A DNA stretch of 64,000 nucleotides from Liolophura sinensis (Eukaryota; Mollusca; Polyplacophora; Chitonida; Chitonidae), in the NCBI RefSeq assembly GCF_032854445.1, contig NC_088295.1, positions 43,203,385 through 43,267,384 of the forward strand. Reading direction: 5' to 3'. Shown piece after piece: positions 47,116 through 60,859 of this stretch (positions are counted from its first letter, which is position 1; each line of letters starts with the position of its first letter). Position numbers and translations under genes: made by a program. The notes under the pieces are model-generated. The model ran no database searches. It saw only the letters and a list, made by a program, of their open reading frames with translations, and had not been told where the DNA came from.

Positions 47116-48305
47116 TGTGATTGCTGTTTTTTTTTTGGCTTTGGGCATAAATCATAAACAAACTAGGAAAAATAATCAGCTTACATGCATTTTTTGAAAG
47201 GATGTTAACATTTTGTTATTGTTTATATGAATAATACAGTAGAGTTTTCAGATGAACTATTAAATTTTGGGAAAAAGCGAAAAAAATTCAAAACATTTTT
47301 TATTTGATTACAAGAAATAATGTAGGAAAGCATTATTAAGTAATATTACCAGGTTTGAAAAACTTTGCTTGGAAACTGTTTTTTTTTTTTCCTATATAAA
47401 ACAGTTTTGATTACATGTAATTTAAGCAGTCGCAAACTTGTCAGCAGACATTGTTGTCCAGGTAGGCACATTATACCTGTACATATTGTGAGCCATTTCT
47501 CCAGATCCATGTCCACCTGGTGAAGGGCATTGAGGACATGCAAACACAACATTCCTAGCTATTCACCAGACATGAACTCTGCCTATTGTATCCCAATTTC
47601 TCTTTTTTTCTCACAGTCACTACTTTCAGGACATGAGTGTGTTGTGTGGGATTTTATCCCATTCTCACACAGACTGTAGAATGTACGGTAGATCATTGTA
47701 AAAGTGGTGATATTACCACAGAAGCTGTGTTGTTCCTTGCTTGAAAAGTCGTCTGTCTCTAATATTTCTTTGATGAGGTAGCTGCCAGAGAATATGTAAA
47801 AAGTAGATGGTATGCAATTGCTGAATATATATACAAATGTAAATGATATTTATGTATTGTATTATTCAAATTTTAGTGCTTATCTAGCAGAATTCAGCCT
47901 GCTGAATTTTATGTGTATCAAAGCAATAGCTAAGCAGTGAAGGGAGTTTTAGAGCAAATGTTGTTGTCCTCCAATATACTTCATGGGCAAAGGGAAGTAA
48001 ATCTGTAGCTATTGGAACAACAGTGTTTAGTTCCTCTGTTTACAACTGAGAAAACAAGAACTTCATGATATTATACAACTTCATAAGTTCAATTGATTGA
48101 ATGATATACATGTAGATTGATCCACAGTGTTGATACCTTGATGAATTTTTTTTTCTCTCTTCTGTGGTGTAATTGTTGAGATGATTTAGGTGATTTTGGA
48201 TAAAACAAAATGAAGAGGCAAGGTTTGAACTTGTATTGATCTGTGTCCATGTCTACAAACTAGAATTAAGCTTCAATGAAATAAGGCCGTTATTGAAATA
48301 CAATA

Positions 48306-48362
48306 CGTACAAGTGAAATATTCTACAGTACTTCATAAAATATCAATCAAATAAATAAATCA
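48306..48362 (+). mobile_element. SINE 3' end, AATA-tail family
   Basis: ACAAGTGAAATATTCTACAG, ATCAATCAAATAAATAAATC: the tail region only. Confidence 0.55.
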
Positions 48363-51300
48363 ATGAAGTATGAAACTGTTCATTAAAAACACCTTTCAAA
48401 GTGGTGAAAGTGAAAAAACCTCATACAGTATTAGTTAACAATCACATAATTAAGTAAAGAAATTTTCTATATTGAAATAAATTTCACACACACTTACCAT
48501 AAGTTGCATACTAAAAGAAAAACCTGCTTGATACATGTGTGAGCATTTATTGGTAGTTAATAATACAGTTCTGGTATTTGAGAAATGTTTTGAGGGAAGC
48601 CTGGGGTTCCCTGGATGCCAACATTTTGCCCAATTCCTGTTTCCAGGAGGTGGAGGTGTTGTCCCATATTTTGTAACAGCTGCCCCAGCATGTAAAAACT
48701 GATCTTTTTTTAACCTACATTAAAAGTGAGCACCAAAACTTACTATATAGCCCCCCTCCCCTCTCCCACCTTCCCTGTGAAGTACAGTGAAAAAAAAAAA
48801 AAACTCTCTGTGAAAAAAAAAGGAAAATATGAGGAAAAAATGGCTGACTTCACAAGCTTGCTTCTTTAAGTATTAACTTTCAGAACAGGTGCATTGAAGT
48901 GGGTGAAAAGCTTGTATGTACATAAGTAAAAGTTTTGGTTGAAGGTGGACAGGTTTAGCAGAGCCAGGGAAAAAGCAGACAGGCTGTAAACTAGAAAGGT
49001 TGTCTTCACACTTGCATGTGTACACCAGAGAGAATCAGCAATAGTATAACTGGCGGCCCATGGAGCTTTCCCTGCTCTGGAAAATGCAGGTCAGAAGATG
49101 GCTTTCTTTTTAGAATCCTTACAGTCCATGGCTCTAAATTGAATGTGATTAGCCAGAGTTTTAAATATCTTGGTCGCCATGGTAACTGTCAGTCCACCTG
49201 TTATGAGTGATGGTTATGTGGACGGGATGTCAGTTTCTATCAGGGAAATCGGGTGACAACCTGCCTATTACCTTACCTTAGGAATGCAGTTGTTTCCTCT
49301 TAACACAACTGGTAGGGTTTTCGTCGCCCTTTCTGTTCAGTTCTTGTCACAGTTTCATGATGAAAAAGATGGCGCATGTACATGTATCTTTGATAGGATT
49401 GAAATTATGGTTTAGGTATAGTTTTTCTCAGTGTAATCTTGTGCTTTGTGATGTAGTGTTGTGGACAGACATTAAGTGATCTACCTCATTGAGTCTGCAA
49501 ATAATTAGCCTGAAAGGTGTCTCCCTCTGTCCTGGAGATGCAGTATTCGCACGAAATTATCATGGGAGAAAGACAGAGAAAGGATGTAAGAGAGACATCC
49601 TGCAGTGTAGAACTTCCATACAAACTGACCAACCTGTTGATAGTTAGATTATGTGGTTAAATCCCCAGATTCAGTGTATTGCTCAGACAAAATGAACAAT
49701 AAATTTATATCAGTGCACTTTTTGATACTTCCACCTGTAAACAGTAACATTTTCTACTCACAAAACATACACTGTACATGTTTTCATTTTGTACATTTTG
49801 TTTTCGTGTGAAATAGACAAAAGTACATCTACATATATGTCAAATTGATGAAGAAAAGAGTGTAACAGACACAGAAAAAGAGAACCGTTTGTAGTTGTGA
49901 TGCTCAAGCTTTCAGTTTATCTATATACATACATTGATACATGTAGGTAGGTTCAACTACTGTTCATTTTGCTGAACCCATCTTTGTGGAACATCTCAGT
50001 GTTCACTAATATTGATAAGGTCATAGGTAAAGTGTACATGTATCATACATGAGAAGGTAGATGTAGTTTTGACATGTCATTTCCGGACTCACCCCCAGGA
50101 AGAAGTATGTCATTGTGTAGCTGGGCTGCGGCCTGGCATTGATTTATAAGCAAAGGTTGTGTAGGTAACAGAGGGTGAGGGACAAGGGCAGGTGGGATGG
50201 AGGATGGCTGGTATGCGAATCTTCAGTTTATCTCTGAGGAGTCAGGGATGGCAGTCACTGGCAGTGAGAAGTTTCAGAGTTATTCTTAAATCAAAGGTTT
50301 GGATTCTAATTGTTAAATCGCAGAATCGCATACTTGTATACCCCTGATTATCCCTCTAGAAAAGGTCGTTTAAAACGGCAAAGTAGATTCCCTTGCTCTC
50401 ACTGTTTGTGAGGCTTTGATGACAATAAACAGTCGACCGCGCTTGTACGGTCATTAGAACAGTCTGTATTGGTTTAGATTATTTGTCTTCCAGAAAATGG
50501 TTGGTGGTTTGTCTAGTGTCCTCCACATTTTAAAGCATTTTTCTGAAAAGCACTTTGTATATGGCGTTCAACAATAATCAGTCCATCAGAATGTGCACAA
50601 AAAAAAAGGTTTGTTAAACTCAAAACAAGAAAGTCTTTTGTTTTGAATTGTGCTTACAGATATTCTAGACATGAAATTCAAATCATATTTCAAATCTATC
50701 ATTTCTGTAAAATTTCTAACCCAACTATTTGAGACTACCAGTACCATGGCAAATTAAAACTGTCTTGCGTTGTCAAAGACCTTGTTTAACCAAGGTTTGG
50801 TTCTTTTTCGCCTGTTTCAAGCATGTTCATCTATTTTTGTTTTATGTTGAATGTTCCTGTCATATGGAACCATTCAGTGCCGCCTGTTTAAACAGGTTCT
50901 TGCCACGATCTGACTGAAACATTCATTCAAAAAACTTTGTCAATGAAATATAAACTTCATCTATGATGTATAGAGGCCATATATCTGTGTTGATTTGGCT
51001 CGTGTCTTTATTTTCTGATGTTTGAAAAGCTCAGTGAACAGTTTGTTGATCATCCCCGGGGCCTTCCTCATGTTCACTCACATGGCTATACCATCTGTAT
51101 TAATCATGCTAGCACCAATTAATGTATGTATATTTTGAATAAAAGCATGCCTTTAATATTTTTTCCTGCTTAAAGTAGGTTTATTGAAAAATGGCATATA
51201 ATAGTTTAGGTTTCAAAGCAATACAGAAGCAGGACATTATGGCTTTAAAATAATTGTATAAAACTGTCAACAGTGTTGTTGATGCGTGAATTACTAGTAA

Positions 51301-53658
51301 TTTAATATACTGTATTTTATTCAGACATATGCGGATCTAGATGTGTATATAATATTTTTGAATAAAAATGACGTGCTTAAAATTTATGAGTGATGGAGAG
51401 CACCTAGCTGTAGGCAAAAGTAAAAGTCTTTCAGACTTAATGAGACTTTCTCCAGGTTATGTTTTCCACTCCTCCTTCTGAATATCATTGGCACTGCGTG
51501 AGGCATAACCTAGACAATGCTTGTGTCATCCTCTTGACCCAAACCCATTTGTTCTGAAGGCATCTGCAAATTACCACAGCTTCAGGAAGCCAGGCAAAAT
51601 AGCATAAATGCATGTGGTTTTTGATATTAGCGATAGCAAGCCATGGGCTAGCCTAAGATATATTTAATTTATGCATAAATGTGTCTTTATGTTAAATATT
51701 TATTTTTAAATGTTATCGATGGCAAGATCAAGCTTTATGTTGAGGCAAATTACATATACACGTACAAATATGCTTAATGAGATGTGGGCCTGTAGTGTTT
51801 TGTGTACATTTGCACACACTGAGGTACTGAATAAACATGTACATGTATGTGATTTTGTGTATTTTACCTAAAATTCAGCCTGTAAAATACACTTTGGAAA
51901 AATGATACTTTTGATGCCAACACTTTTGTTTTTCTGATAAGAAATTAATCAACTCTAAAATAACCGTATATTGGAGGATTAATCAAAATGAAGCAGTGTG
52001 ATTTGTTGAAAAATGCTAAACTTTAGGTGAAATAGCGTGGTTATTCTTGTCAAAATGCATAGACGATTCTTCAGCAATCCTCTGTTTTGGTATCATTATA
52101 GTGTTTGGGTATTTACACCTACATGTACATCATTTCGCATTGGAATGAATAATTAATAAAGTTAATCAAAGTAGGTTTATTTTACTTGGAAGTAGTCCTG
52201 TACTGTCAGTGGTACTGTTCATAATTTCTATAAATGTGTTCATTATGCATTGAATAGGGCCAGTTTACGTGGAAGACATTTTGTAATCATGGTAGTTTCA
52301 TGAACAGTGCATGTTATATAAGGGAAAAGTGTTATTGATTTTACTACACATTATGAATGACTGTAGTTAGTATTTTGTGTTCTCTGAACTCCACACTATT
52401 CCTCTCAGGCCATCATTAAAAATATGTTTGTTCATTGTACGTGGTAACCCAACTGACCAATCCAGTCAAAAAGGGTTCTACCCAAAAGTTTTTTATTGGG
52501 CTTAATAAAGATTACATTTCTGGAACACAGTCATGATGCTAATGAAATGTGTAAACTAAAGGCATTAATTGTCCTGTATACAGACAGTATTTTACCCTTG
52601 TTTAAGTTAAATTTCTTTCACCGTAGAACAACCCATGCTTGATAAATTACTCTAAACATTCTTATGTTAGAGCATTCAGAAAATTGCAAATGTGAAGTGA
52701 CCATAAAGAAAACTAGAAAGCTTCGGTTTGACAGTTTCATTAACGGAAAATTTTATCTTGTAATGTATCAGACATCTTCAACAAAGGGGTAAAGACATTC
52801 TTTTGCGCCGTAACTGTTTTCTTCTTCAACAAATTTAACCTTGTAGTTAAAATCTAATTTTAACAAAAAATTTATTATTAGCGTCTAGAAATGTTGTTAT
52901 CATACCATAAGTCGGAAAGATTTAGGAAGTAAGCCCATTAGAAAAAAGTGAACAAATGACCAATGTTCATTTTATACTACCACAGAAAAACCTGCTTAAT
53001 TGTGTTTGAAGAAATACAGCAGCACTCAACTCAATCAAGTCCAATTAGCATTACTGTGTTCTACTTTTTATTTGCTGGGCACTTCACTGGGATAATTTGT
53101 CAGCTGAGTTATATATTTATTAAGTTATTAGTTCATAAATAACCCAGTTAAATTAGTATTGACACTAAAATGAAATGTACTACATTTGATAAGAGCCAGT
53201 TACAAGTAACTTATACTACACATGTAGGCCTAGTGTAAGCTGGTTTGGGGTGTTCAGAGGAGTGTGCTGTGAATATTGGTTGAATAACAAGTACCGGTAG
53301 ATACAGTAAAAGAGGTTAATATGTTTATTCATGACAGATTTCAGATTTTAGAAATTTGAAAAGGGAGTTTTCCAGAAATGCACAGATGGATTTTCAAGTA
53401 TATTTCAGGCAAAATAGTCGGAATTTCGGATTGTTTCATAACATTCTATCATACATCTGAGATTGGATCCCAGAAATGTTAGTTAGCTATATTCTTCTTT
53501 GTTAGGAAGCTTTGTTTTCTAGTAGGGGAGTTTCAAATTCAACCTCTTTTGTCATTGAAGATAAAAACAGTCCTGTATACTGTAACTTGTGAAAAAAGTT
53601 ATGCAACTTTTGTAGACGTTAATTTACTTATCACTTGTCTCACTGTGTTCCAAAGGCA

Positions 53659-54210
53659 CAAATGAAACCTCTATCCTTTTAATAGAAACTTTTCAAGCTC
53701 ACGAACAATTAGCTCCTCCATTTTCTCCATCGTTTCTATACTCTAAATAACAAATGAAACCTCTATCCTTTTAATAGAAACTTTTCAAGTTCACGAACAA
53801 CTAGCTCCTCCATTTTCTCCATCGTTTCTATACTCTAAATAACAAATGAAACCTCTATCCTTTTAATAGAAACTTTTCAAGTTCACGAACAATTAGCTCC
53901 TCCATTTTCTCCATCGTTTCTATACTCTAAATAACAAATGAAACCTCTGTCCTTTTAATAGAAACTTTTCAAGTTCACGAACAATTAGCTCCTCCATTTT
54001 CTCCATCGTTTCTATACTCTAAATAACAAATGAAACCTCTGTCCTTTTAATAGAAACTTTTCAAGTTCACAAACAATTAGCTCCTCCATTTTCTCCATCG
54101 TTTCTATACTCTAAATAACAAATGAAACCTCTGTCCTTTTAATAGAAACTTTTCAAGTTCACGAACAATTAGCTCCTCCATTTTCTCCATCGTTTCTATA
54201 CTCTAAATAA
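53659..54210 (+). repeat. 92-bp tandem satellite, exactly six copies
   Basis: Units start CAAATGAAACCTCTATCC at 53659, 53751, 53843, 53935, 54027 and 54119. They differ at only a few sites (CTATCC in copies 1-3, CTGTCC in 4-6; single changes elsewhere). Each unit carries an 8-bp inverted repeat ATAGAAAC...GTTTCTAT around about 44 bases. No frame is shared. Recent local amplification. Confidence 0.95.
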
Positions 54211-54456
54211 CTTTTTGCAAAACTTTTTTCAGACACCCATGTTATGATAAATGTGATACAGTCATAGTTGTGCAACATTTTTGACAGGTCACATGTTAAA
54301 GTAGGACTTTTTTTTTCATCTTTAGATAAAGGAGTTTGAAATGCAAAAACTCTGAGTGTTCTGACCATGTCTATTTAAAAAGGTTTTTTGTAACAGTCTC
54401 TCCCAACTCTCCATACTCTGTTGGTTTGTGTACATGTGGATTTTTTCTTATTTCAG

Positions 54457-54599
54457 AGGTGTTGATTTTGTCTCAGGGACTTGATGAAATTGATAGAAGA
54501 TGAAAATTCCTGGTACATGTACATGTGTGTGTAGACCTCACAGTCCATGGTAGATATGTCTGTGTCTGCATTGAATGCTTAGAGAATCAAGCTCAGCAG
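54457..54599 (+). other. Possible non-coding or 5' UTR exon
   Basis: Acceptor GATTTTTTCTTATTTCAG ending 54456 and donor CTCAGCAG|GTAAGA at 54600 frame 143 nt. All three frames contain stops, so it is not an internal coding exon. A late ATG at 54575 (GAATGCTTAGAG) stays open to the donor, so it could be a 5' UTR exon starting a protein. There is no partner exon in the window. Confidence 0.3.
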
Positions 54600-54609
54600 G
54601 TAAGATTTA

Positions 54610-57600
54610 TGTATAGATATACACTGCCAGCTTTACATGTACGTGCGAATGTTATAAAAATGTGAAAACAAGGAAGTCAACATCAAGTTTACGTTCACTT
54701 GGTTGTGACATTTCCTCAGTGGTGGCAGATGTTTCAGACAGTAACAGAAATTCTGGAACTGAAAGGAAGTAATAAAAGGCAACTGTTTCAGAAGTCTGAT
54801 CAAGTTCACTGTCAGGCACATACATGTCCTAAGGTAGGGTCATAATCTTGATTAAGACAATTAAATGTAGCTAATACACATGGAAATTAAGTAAGACACA
54901 TTGTTGGTGTGGCCCAGGGATCATGAAGAGATCTTAGACTTAAGTCAAAATTTTAATCATTAAATTTGGTATGTTCCTTTCCATTGTTTTAGCTGAAATT
55001 TGTAGTGCAATAATATATACAGAATTTATGTTATCAAGCAGTATTTTGACCTTGTTACATTAAAAAAATAATAATAAGAATAAAAAATTTAAGGTGATTT
55101 ACAACTTTGACTTAAGTCTGAGATCACTTTGTGATCCGGGAGACTTGTACTTATGCACTTATATGACTAATGCGCACATATGTATTTAGTGTTGTATATT
55201 GTATTTATTGCAGACTTAAATGATGATAATGGGCAGTGGTTATTGAGGCGACTGGTTTCCTCCACATATTAACTTGAACACATTACCATTAGTTACAGAT
55301 AAAGCAGGAACATTTTGACTGGCAATTTATAATAAAGCTCTGAATGTTTTGAACGCTTGTAAATTAGCAAATTAAAGACCATGTGTAATGCATCTGTTTA
55401 TTTTAATGCTGTAACTGCAAGAGCAGGAAGGCGAAAAAAGATTGGTGATGTAAAATTATTAATGTTTATATAATGCCTCAAGCACCTTGTCATCCTGACA
55501 GAATTATGTAAATATAAAGCTGAAGTTAAATAATTCTTAATTAATGTACATGTGTCTTAATTTGAGAGAAATGGCTTGTTTTATTTTCACTAGTACTTGT
55601 TCGTGTATCAATATTTATACGTGTATATTTTAGGACTAGCAGGATGAAAGAAATATGGCCAAGGGCAATAAGCATGTGATATAATTTGCAGTTTATGATA
55701 ATTTTGAAGTGAATGTTAGAAAAAAACTTTTAATATATCCAGTGCAGGTATATGTCTGAAGTTTTATTAACTTGTTTTGTCTGTGAAATCTTCTGTTTGG
55801 AAATTTTTTAGGTTTTTGGATTTTTTTATGGTGCTGTTAGATTTGTATAAAAATAGAACCTTGTTTTAGCATCTAATATGGAAAAATCCCCATGATCAAC
55901 TTATTCTCTTATTTCAAAACACATTAATTAGTAATTATGGAGTAGACAAAACAGTATTGACATGCACAGTAAATATAATGCTGAGTGTGGATAAGAGCAA
56001 GTCAACAGTGGGAGCAGCAAAATGGTAACAATTGTTGAAATGTGTAATAAAAATAGAAACAGAGGAATAACCAGAGGTGTAGACACTTTATGGACAGAAC
56101 GATCGTAATACTGTGTGCAGAGCGTGGTAATAGTTTGGACAGAGCAGCGATACAGGTATGATAGTGTGCATACAAGAATAGTAATATTGGGAACAGAACA
56201 GCGGTAATATTTGGGACAGAAAAATAATAATACTTTAAACAGAACAGTGGCCGTTAAAAAGAAGACAGAACAATTCTTTTTTAAGATATTATACATGTAC
56301 ATGTAGGTGTTTTTCTTGTGTTTGCTGGAATAATGGATTGAAGTACATGTACTCTAACCATTCAACCTTTTCGTATGTTTGCAAGGTGTTTATTCAAGCA
56401 TGTTCTGGGGGCATTATTCTGTGTAGGCTGATAAAATTACACTTTTTGCGAAGCCATGAAATTGGCCAACCCAACCAATGTAGTTTTGTATTCAAAATCA
56501 AATTAAAAAATGTGCATAAATTGCACTGAAAGTTGCTCTTTCATATGCGAAATGGTTGAATTAGGGTATGTCATAGAACCCCTGTAGGGGTTTTTAATAC
56601 GTTTAATCATGTTAGTTAACACATGACAGAGCTCAGTCTGGAAGAGCTGGATTTGATGGAGATCGGAACCATGCTATAAGCCTACGAATGAGCACAGACC
56701 TATTGGGAAGTGTAACTTGTTAGTAGTGTCATGACCAGTGTGTAAACAGCCATTTATTTATCGCTAAAGTAAGCCCCCACCTTTAGTCACACTTAAACAA
56801 TAAGGGATGCTTTCAATCAAGTCTGGGTGGTCTATGAGGCCAGTGGGGAGAGGCTTTTGGAAACCTCTGGGTACAGGTTGCAGATCTAGCATTAATAGGA
56901 GCTTCCTGACAGGTACCACCCGACTGGGTATCCATAACAACATCAGAGCATGGCGTCTACGTTCCGGTGGTCATGTTCGCAATCCAGACAAAATCTGCTC
57001 ATTAAGGAATTCACCTGGGCCACTGTTAATTAACCCCCATCATAAGTGGTTAAGAAAGTTGCTTTGGATACATGATCACAGGTGCATGACATTGGGAATA
57101 TGTTGGTGAAGAGTTCGACTTTCTTTGAAGCCTTTGAGCTGGTCAAGAATGTCAGCATAGTGTAGTCTGTAAAATTTCAATTTAATCAGAAAGCTACATA
57201 ATTGTATTATTATTATATTAAGATACTAGTTCTGCACACTGTAGTAAATGTTGAAAAACCAAACATGTGTACTGTAGAAATTAGTGTGTATTGTATAATG
57301 AACATTCCTGTACATCACAAATACTGATGTAGTAGATGTATTCCGTTGTGGTATTTAACAGTATATGAGTTATGGACCTGCATTCCTTCGTTTCTTAAAT
57401 GATGGTTTTTAATTTGCTGAGAATTTCGCTTTTACAACTTTGGCAAAGCTCCGCTTCTCTCACTTAGTTTCCATACGACACAAATGCTGATGTAATAGAT
57501 ATGTTCAGGTTGGAGTTCTGAAACAGCATTCCTTCGTTTGTTAAACAACAGGTTTTAATTTACTGAGAGTTCTGCTTTTGTTGGTTTGGCATTGCCCCAT

Positions 57601-60570
57601 TTTTGCCTCTTAGTTTCCAAAGTGGCTTCTAGTAATTAGCTCTTCACTGTGTGGCATGCTTAGGAAACCGTGAATTCCTCAAAAGTCGCACCATTTTCTG
57701 TACCAGCAATCTTTTCCTGCTATCATACTAACTCTTAACTGCGTTATCCCTCTTTCTGAAGGCATGATTTTATTTTTCATATGCATGTAGTATGATGTTC
57801 CAGCTTAAGGAGAAGTTAGAAATGGAAAAGCATTCTTATGTAGGATCTTATAGTGACTCAAAACACATGTACATGTAATAGGGGATGGTGAAAACGTTTC
57901 AACACTTCTCCTTGTTGATGTGAATTACATGTACTTTGTTGTAAGGTTTATTAAGCTGTAAACTGTGATTTGTTATTTGAAAACCATCCCCCTCCAAGTT
58001 TGCCAGATGTTGTGCTTTTAACACTTTACTACATATACTAGGTCCCATCTCATTTTAATCAAGTCTGAAGTTAGCTTATTGTTTAGTTGTTAGTAATTAT
58101 TTCAAGGCTTATAGTTTGCTGATGTGTGTTTTTCAGTTCTACTGTAGGGCAGGGCTTTGGACCAGATTTTCTTTCAAATCACTATGGTACAATTCTACTG
58201 GACTCTTTGGACTGTAGACTTGTTGGGCCCATGCATGATGACAATAGTTATGTCCCCTGATTCAGGAGTTCGGCAACATCAGACTGTTGGGCTTGTCTTA
58301 GCCTCTGTGTCAAGAATTTGTTTTATTAAATGCACTCTGTCATACAGTACTGTTTTATTACACACAGTTTCTGTTTTTTACCTGTTTTTATATGACAACA
58401 TTTTTTTTTTGACAGAAAAAAAACAAAAATATTTGCACCCACAATTAATCCTTCTTGAGTACATAGCCCCTATTTTGTAGACAAACTTTACAGGCAATTG
58501 AACGTACATGGATACTGTACATAAATGCAGAGTAAATATCAGTAGATTTGTTTAAATAAGGCTGTATTTCTTGTCTGTTGATTAATTACCCATGCTTTTT
58601 CGTACAGCACGCCCAGTGTGAAAATAACACTGCAGTGAGTGTGGTTAGAATGTAATTATTCGTGGGCCAGCTGGAAAAGATGGATATTGCTTCAAGATAT
58701 TCTAACATAATCATGATGTAGATCTTGTAAAATTATGAAAAAGCAGTTAACGTATTATTTTGAGGATTAAATTATACATGTAGTTGTGTCTAGATGTTTT
58801 GTAAAATAAGCACTTTGCGTGCCAATGGCATATTTTTGTTTTTAAGTTTACTATAAATCTTTAGTCTTGACCACTATAGCACACTTTTTTTCAGTTAAAT
58901 ATATGCATACAGTTATTATGAAAAAGATACTAAAAATGGGTTGTTTGTGTCATTAAAGACGCAAGCTTCATAAAACTGTGCAAATTATTTCTCTACCCCC
59001 CTGTTTCAAAATATTGGTTGAAGAATTAGGGTATATGTTTTTTTTTATATATATTATTATGAGATTTCCAAAATTTGCTCTTGATAATTATCTGAAATGT
59101 ATTTATAATTTCACAACACTAGGTGAAGTTGTCTGGAGGAATTAAATGCTACAATGTTTGGGGAAATAATGGTAGTTACGATATACTGCATGTTTTAAGG
59201 GTAGAATCCAGTCCCCACTAGTTAGGTTGCTGATGCACGTGTATGTATGATGTAATCAGGAGGCGTGTACCTGTATGTGCACTACCAGGATGGGCGTTGG
59301 TTTTCTCCACCCATCGACTGTTGCCATGTAAGTAACATGTTCTTGAGTATGGCATTAAATCCCAATCAGATGCGTATATAAATAGAAACAGAAATTCAGA
59401 AGGACATTTTTTTTTCCTTTTTGCCACTTATAATGATGGTGGGATGTACTTTTATTTTGATGGCGAACATCCAAAAGTGCTATCAGCAATCATGACAGTA
59501 AGTGACAAATTGGGTTGTATATAGGTATTAGGAAATGACATTTATATTTATCTGTAAAACATACAAGCTTCATTAGGAGAAAATGGTGAATAGGTCATTT
59601 GTGTGAATCAGTGAAATGTACCATTTTGTTAAATTTAGATTCAGAACATGCTAAGTTGAGCATATCTTGGTGAGTTGTTAATTAGCAGCAGAAAGTTTAA
59701 TGAAATCCACAGTAGGGGGACACCGATTAAGCCTAAGATAACTCGAATGTATCCTGAGTCTGCTGTGACTTACCCCAAAAGCAACAGAAACAGTTGAAAA
59801 ACGTACCGCTATCTATCTAAGGTCAAATGCAGCTTTTTGCTATGACTTGCAACTCTGCAGTGTTAAAGCAGAGCTGCGTTTGTGAAATGTTGCTGAAGAA
59901 GAAAATGATGGCCTCCGAAAGTCTTAGAAGTAGGGTATTTTTTATTTTACTGTATTTCCCCAAAAGTTTGTGATGTAAAAAATATGTTTTCAGCAACACG
60001 TAAAGGCTTACAACTGATCCCAACACTTAAGTTTTTCAGGTAAGGAAGTAATCAAACTTCACAAAAAATTCTTAAGTGGCCCTACAGGGTTAATGTATCA
60101 GTAAGAATCTAGCAAAATATGTGTTACTTGAAAAATGCCATACTTCAGGTAAAATACAGTTTAAGGTTTTCTTTCTTTCTTTTTTTTTTCTTCTGCTTGA
60201 ATTTGTTAAAGAGAAGAAGTTATGGTTCACCAGGACTACATTATGTATGAATGTATCCAGCAAACTGTGTTTCTTGTAGAAGGCCCATTCATATTACAGA
60301 TGGACTGGCATGAGGCCTGTGATGAATGTAACTATATAGGAGTGTACAAGCATTATTATCCTAACTAACACAGAATCCAACAGATTATCATGGGATAATA
60401 TTTTCAAAATAAAAAAAAAAAAAATAAAAAAAATTGTAAAAAGTGTAAAAACTACAGCATAACTGTTTTGCCATAAATGCTCCCACCCCTCACCCACATA
60501 CACACTCAATGGGGTAACTTTATTAACAAGTATCATCTTGAACTAACATTTAGTTAAATGACACACATGT
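54610..60570. other. Long stretch without a supported gene
   Basis: AT-rich and CpG-poor. Contents: a GC-richer block at 56807-57109 with one 100-codon frame of no known family, a small perfect hairpin AACCCCTGTAGGGGTT near 56578, T- and A-runs, and a diverged SINE fragment at about 59225-59390. Confidence 0.4.
59225..59390 (+). mobile_element. SINE fragment, diverged
   Basis: GGTTTTCTCCACCCATCGAC, TTGCCATGTAAGTAACATG, TTCTTGAGTATGGCATTAAA and CCCAATCAG follow the 3' half of the AATA-tail family; the AATA tail is gone. Confidence 0.5.
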
Positions 60571-60579
60571 ACCTTCTCA

Positions 60580-60842
60580 ATCCTGGGTCGAGTCACACCT
60601 AAGACTTTAAAAGAGGAAGTTGTTACTTCCTCGCCGGGTGTTCAGCATGAAGGGGAAAGTGCAATGACTGGTTGACCCATATCAGTAAAATGGCTCGGGC
60701 GGGGCGGCTTACTTGCCTTCGGTAAGTGAAGCAGCAATAGATAAAAGAGCAGAGGAAACAACGAGGCACATTACATGCACTGTGATGATTCCTTCGTCGT
60801 CATATGAATGAAAAATTGTTATGTACGTTAAACCCAACCACT
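60580..60842 (+). mobile_element. SINE, CACT-tail family, with 16-bp target duplication
   Basis: 263 bp from ATCCTGGGTCGAGTCACACC through GGTTGACCCATATCAGTAAA, GGCTTACTTGCCTTCGGTAA, AAAATTGTTATGTACG and TTAAACCCAACCACT. The direct repeat CACATGTACCTTCTCA is perfect at 60564-60579 and 60843-60858. This fixes the ends of the family. Confidence 0.92.
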
Positions 60843-60859
60843 CACATGTACCTTCTCAG

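Larger units (their letters stand above)
43510..53650. other. Long stretch without a supported gene
   Basis: About 10 kb, CpG-poor and AT-rich, with frequent ACATGTAC words. It may be intronic. Items: TA palindrome (44951-45008), SINE tails at 47060-47115 and 48306-48362, a C-rich run near 48750-48772, and GC-richer patches near 46390-46690, 49500-49620, 50090-50230 and 51480-51590. The 99-codon frame at 46392-46691 has no motif and an equally open neighbour frame. Confidence 0.4.
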
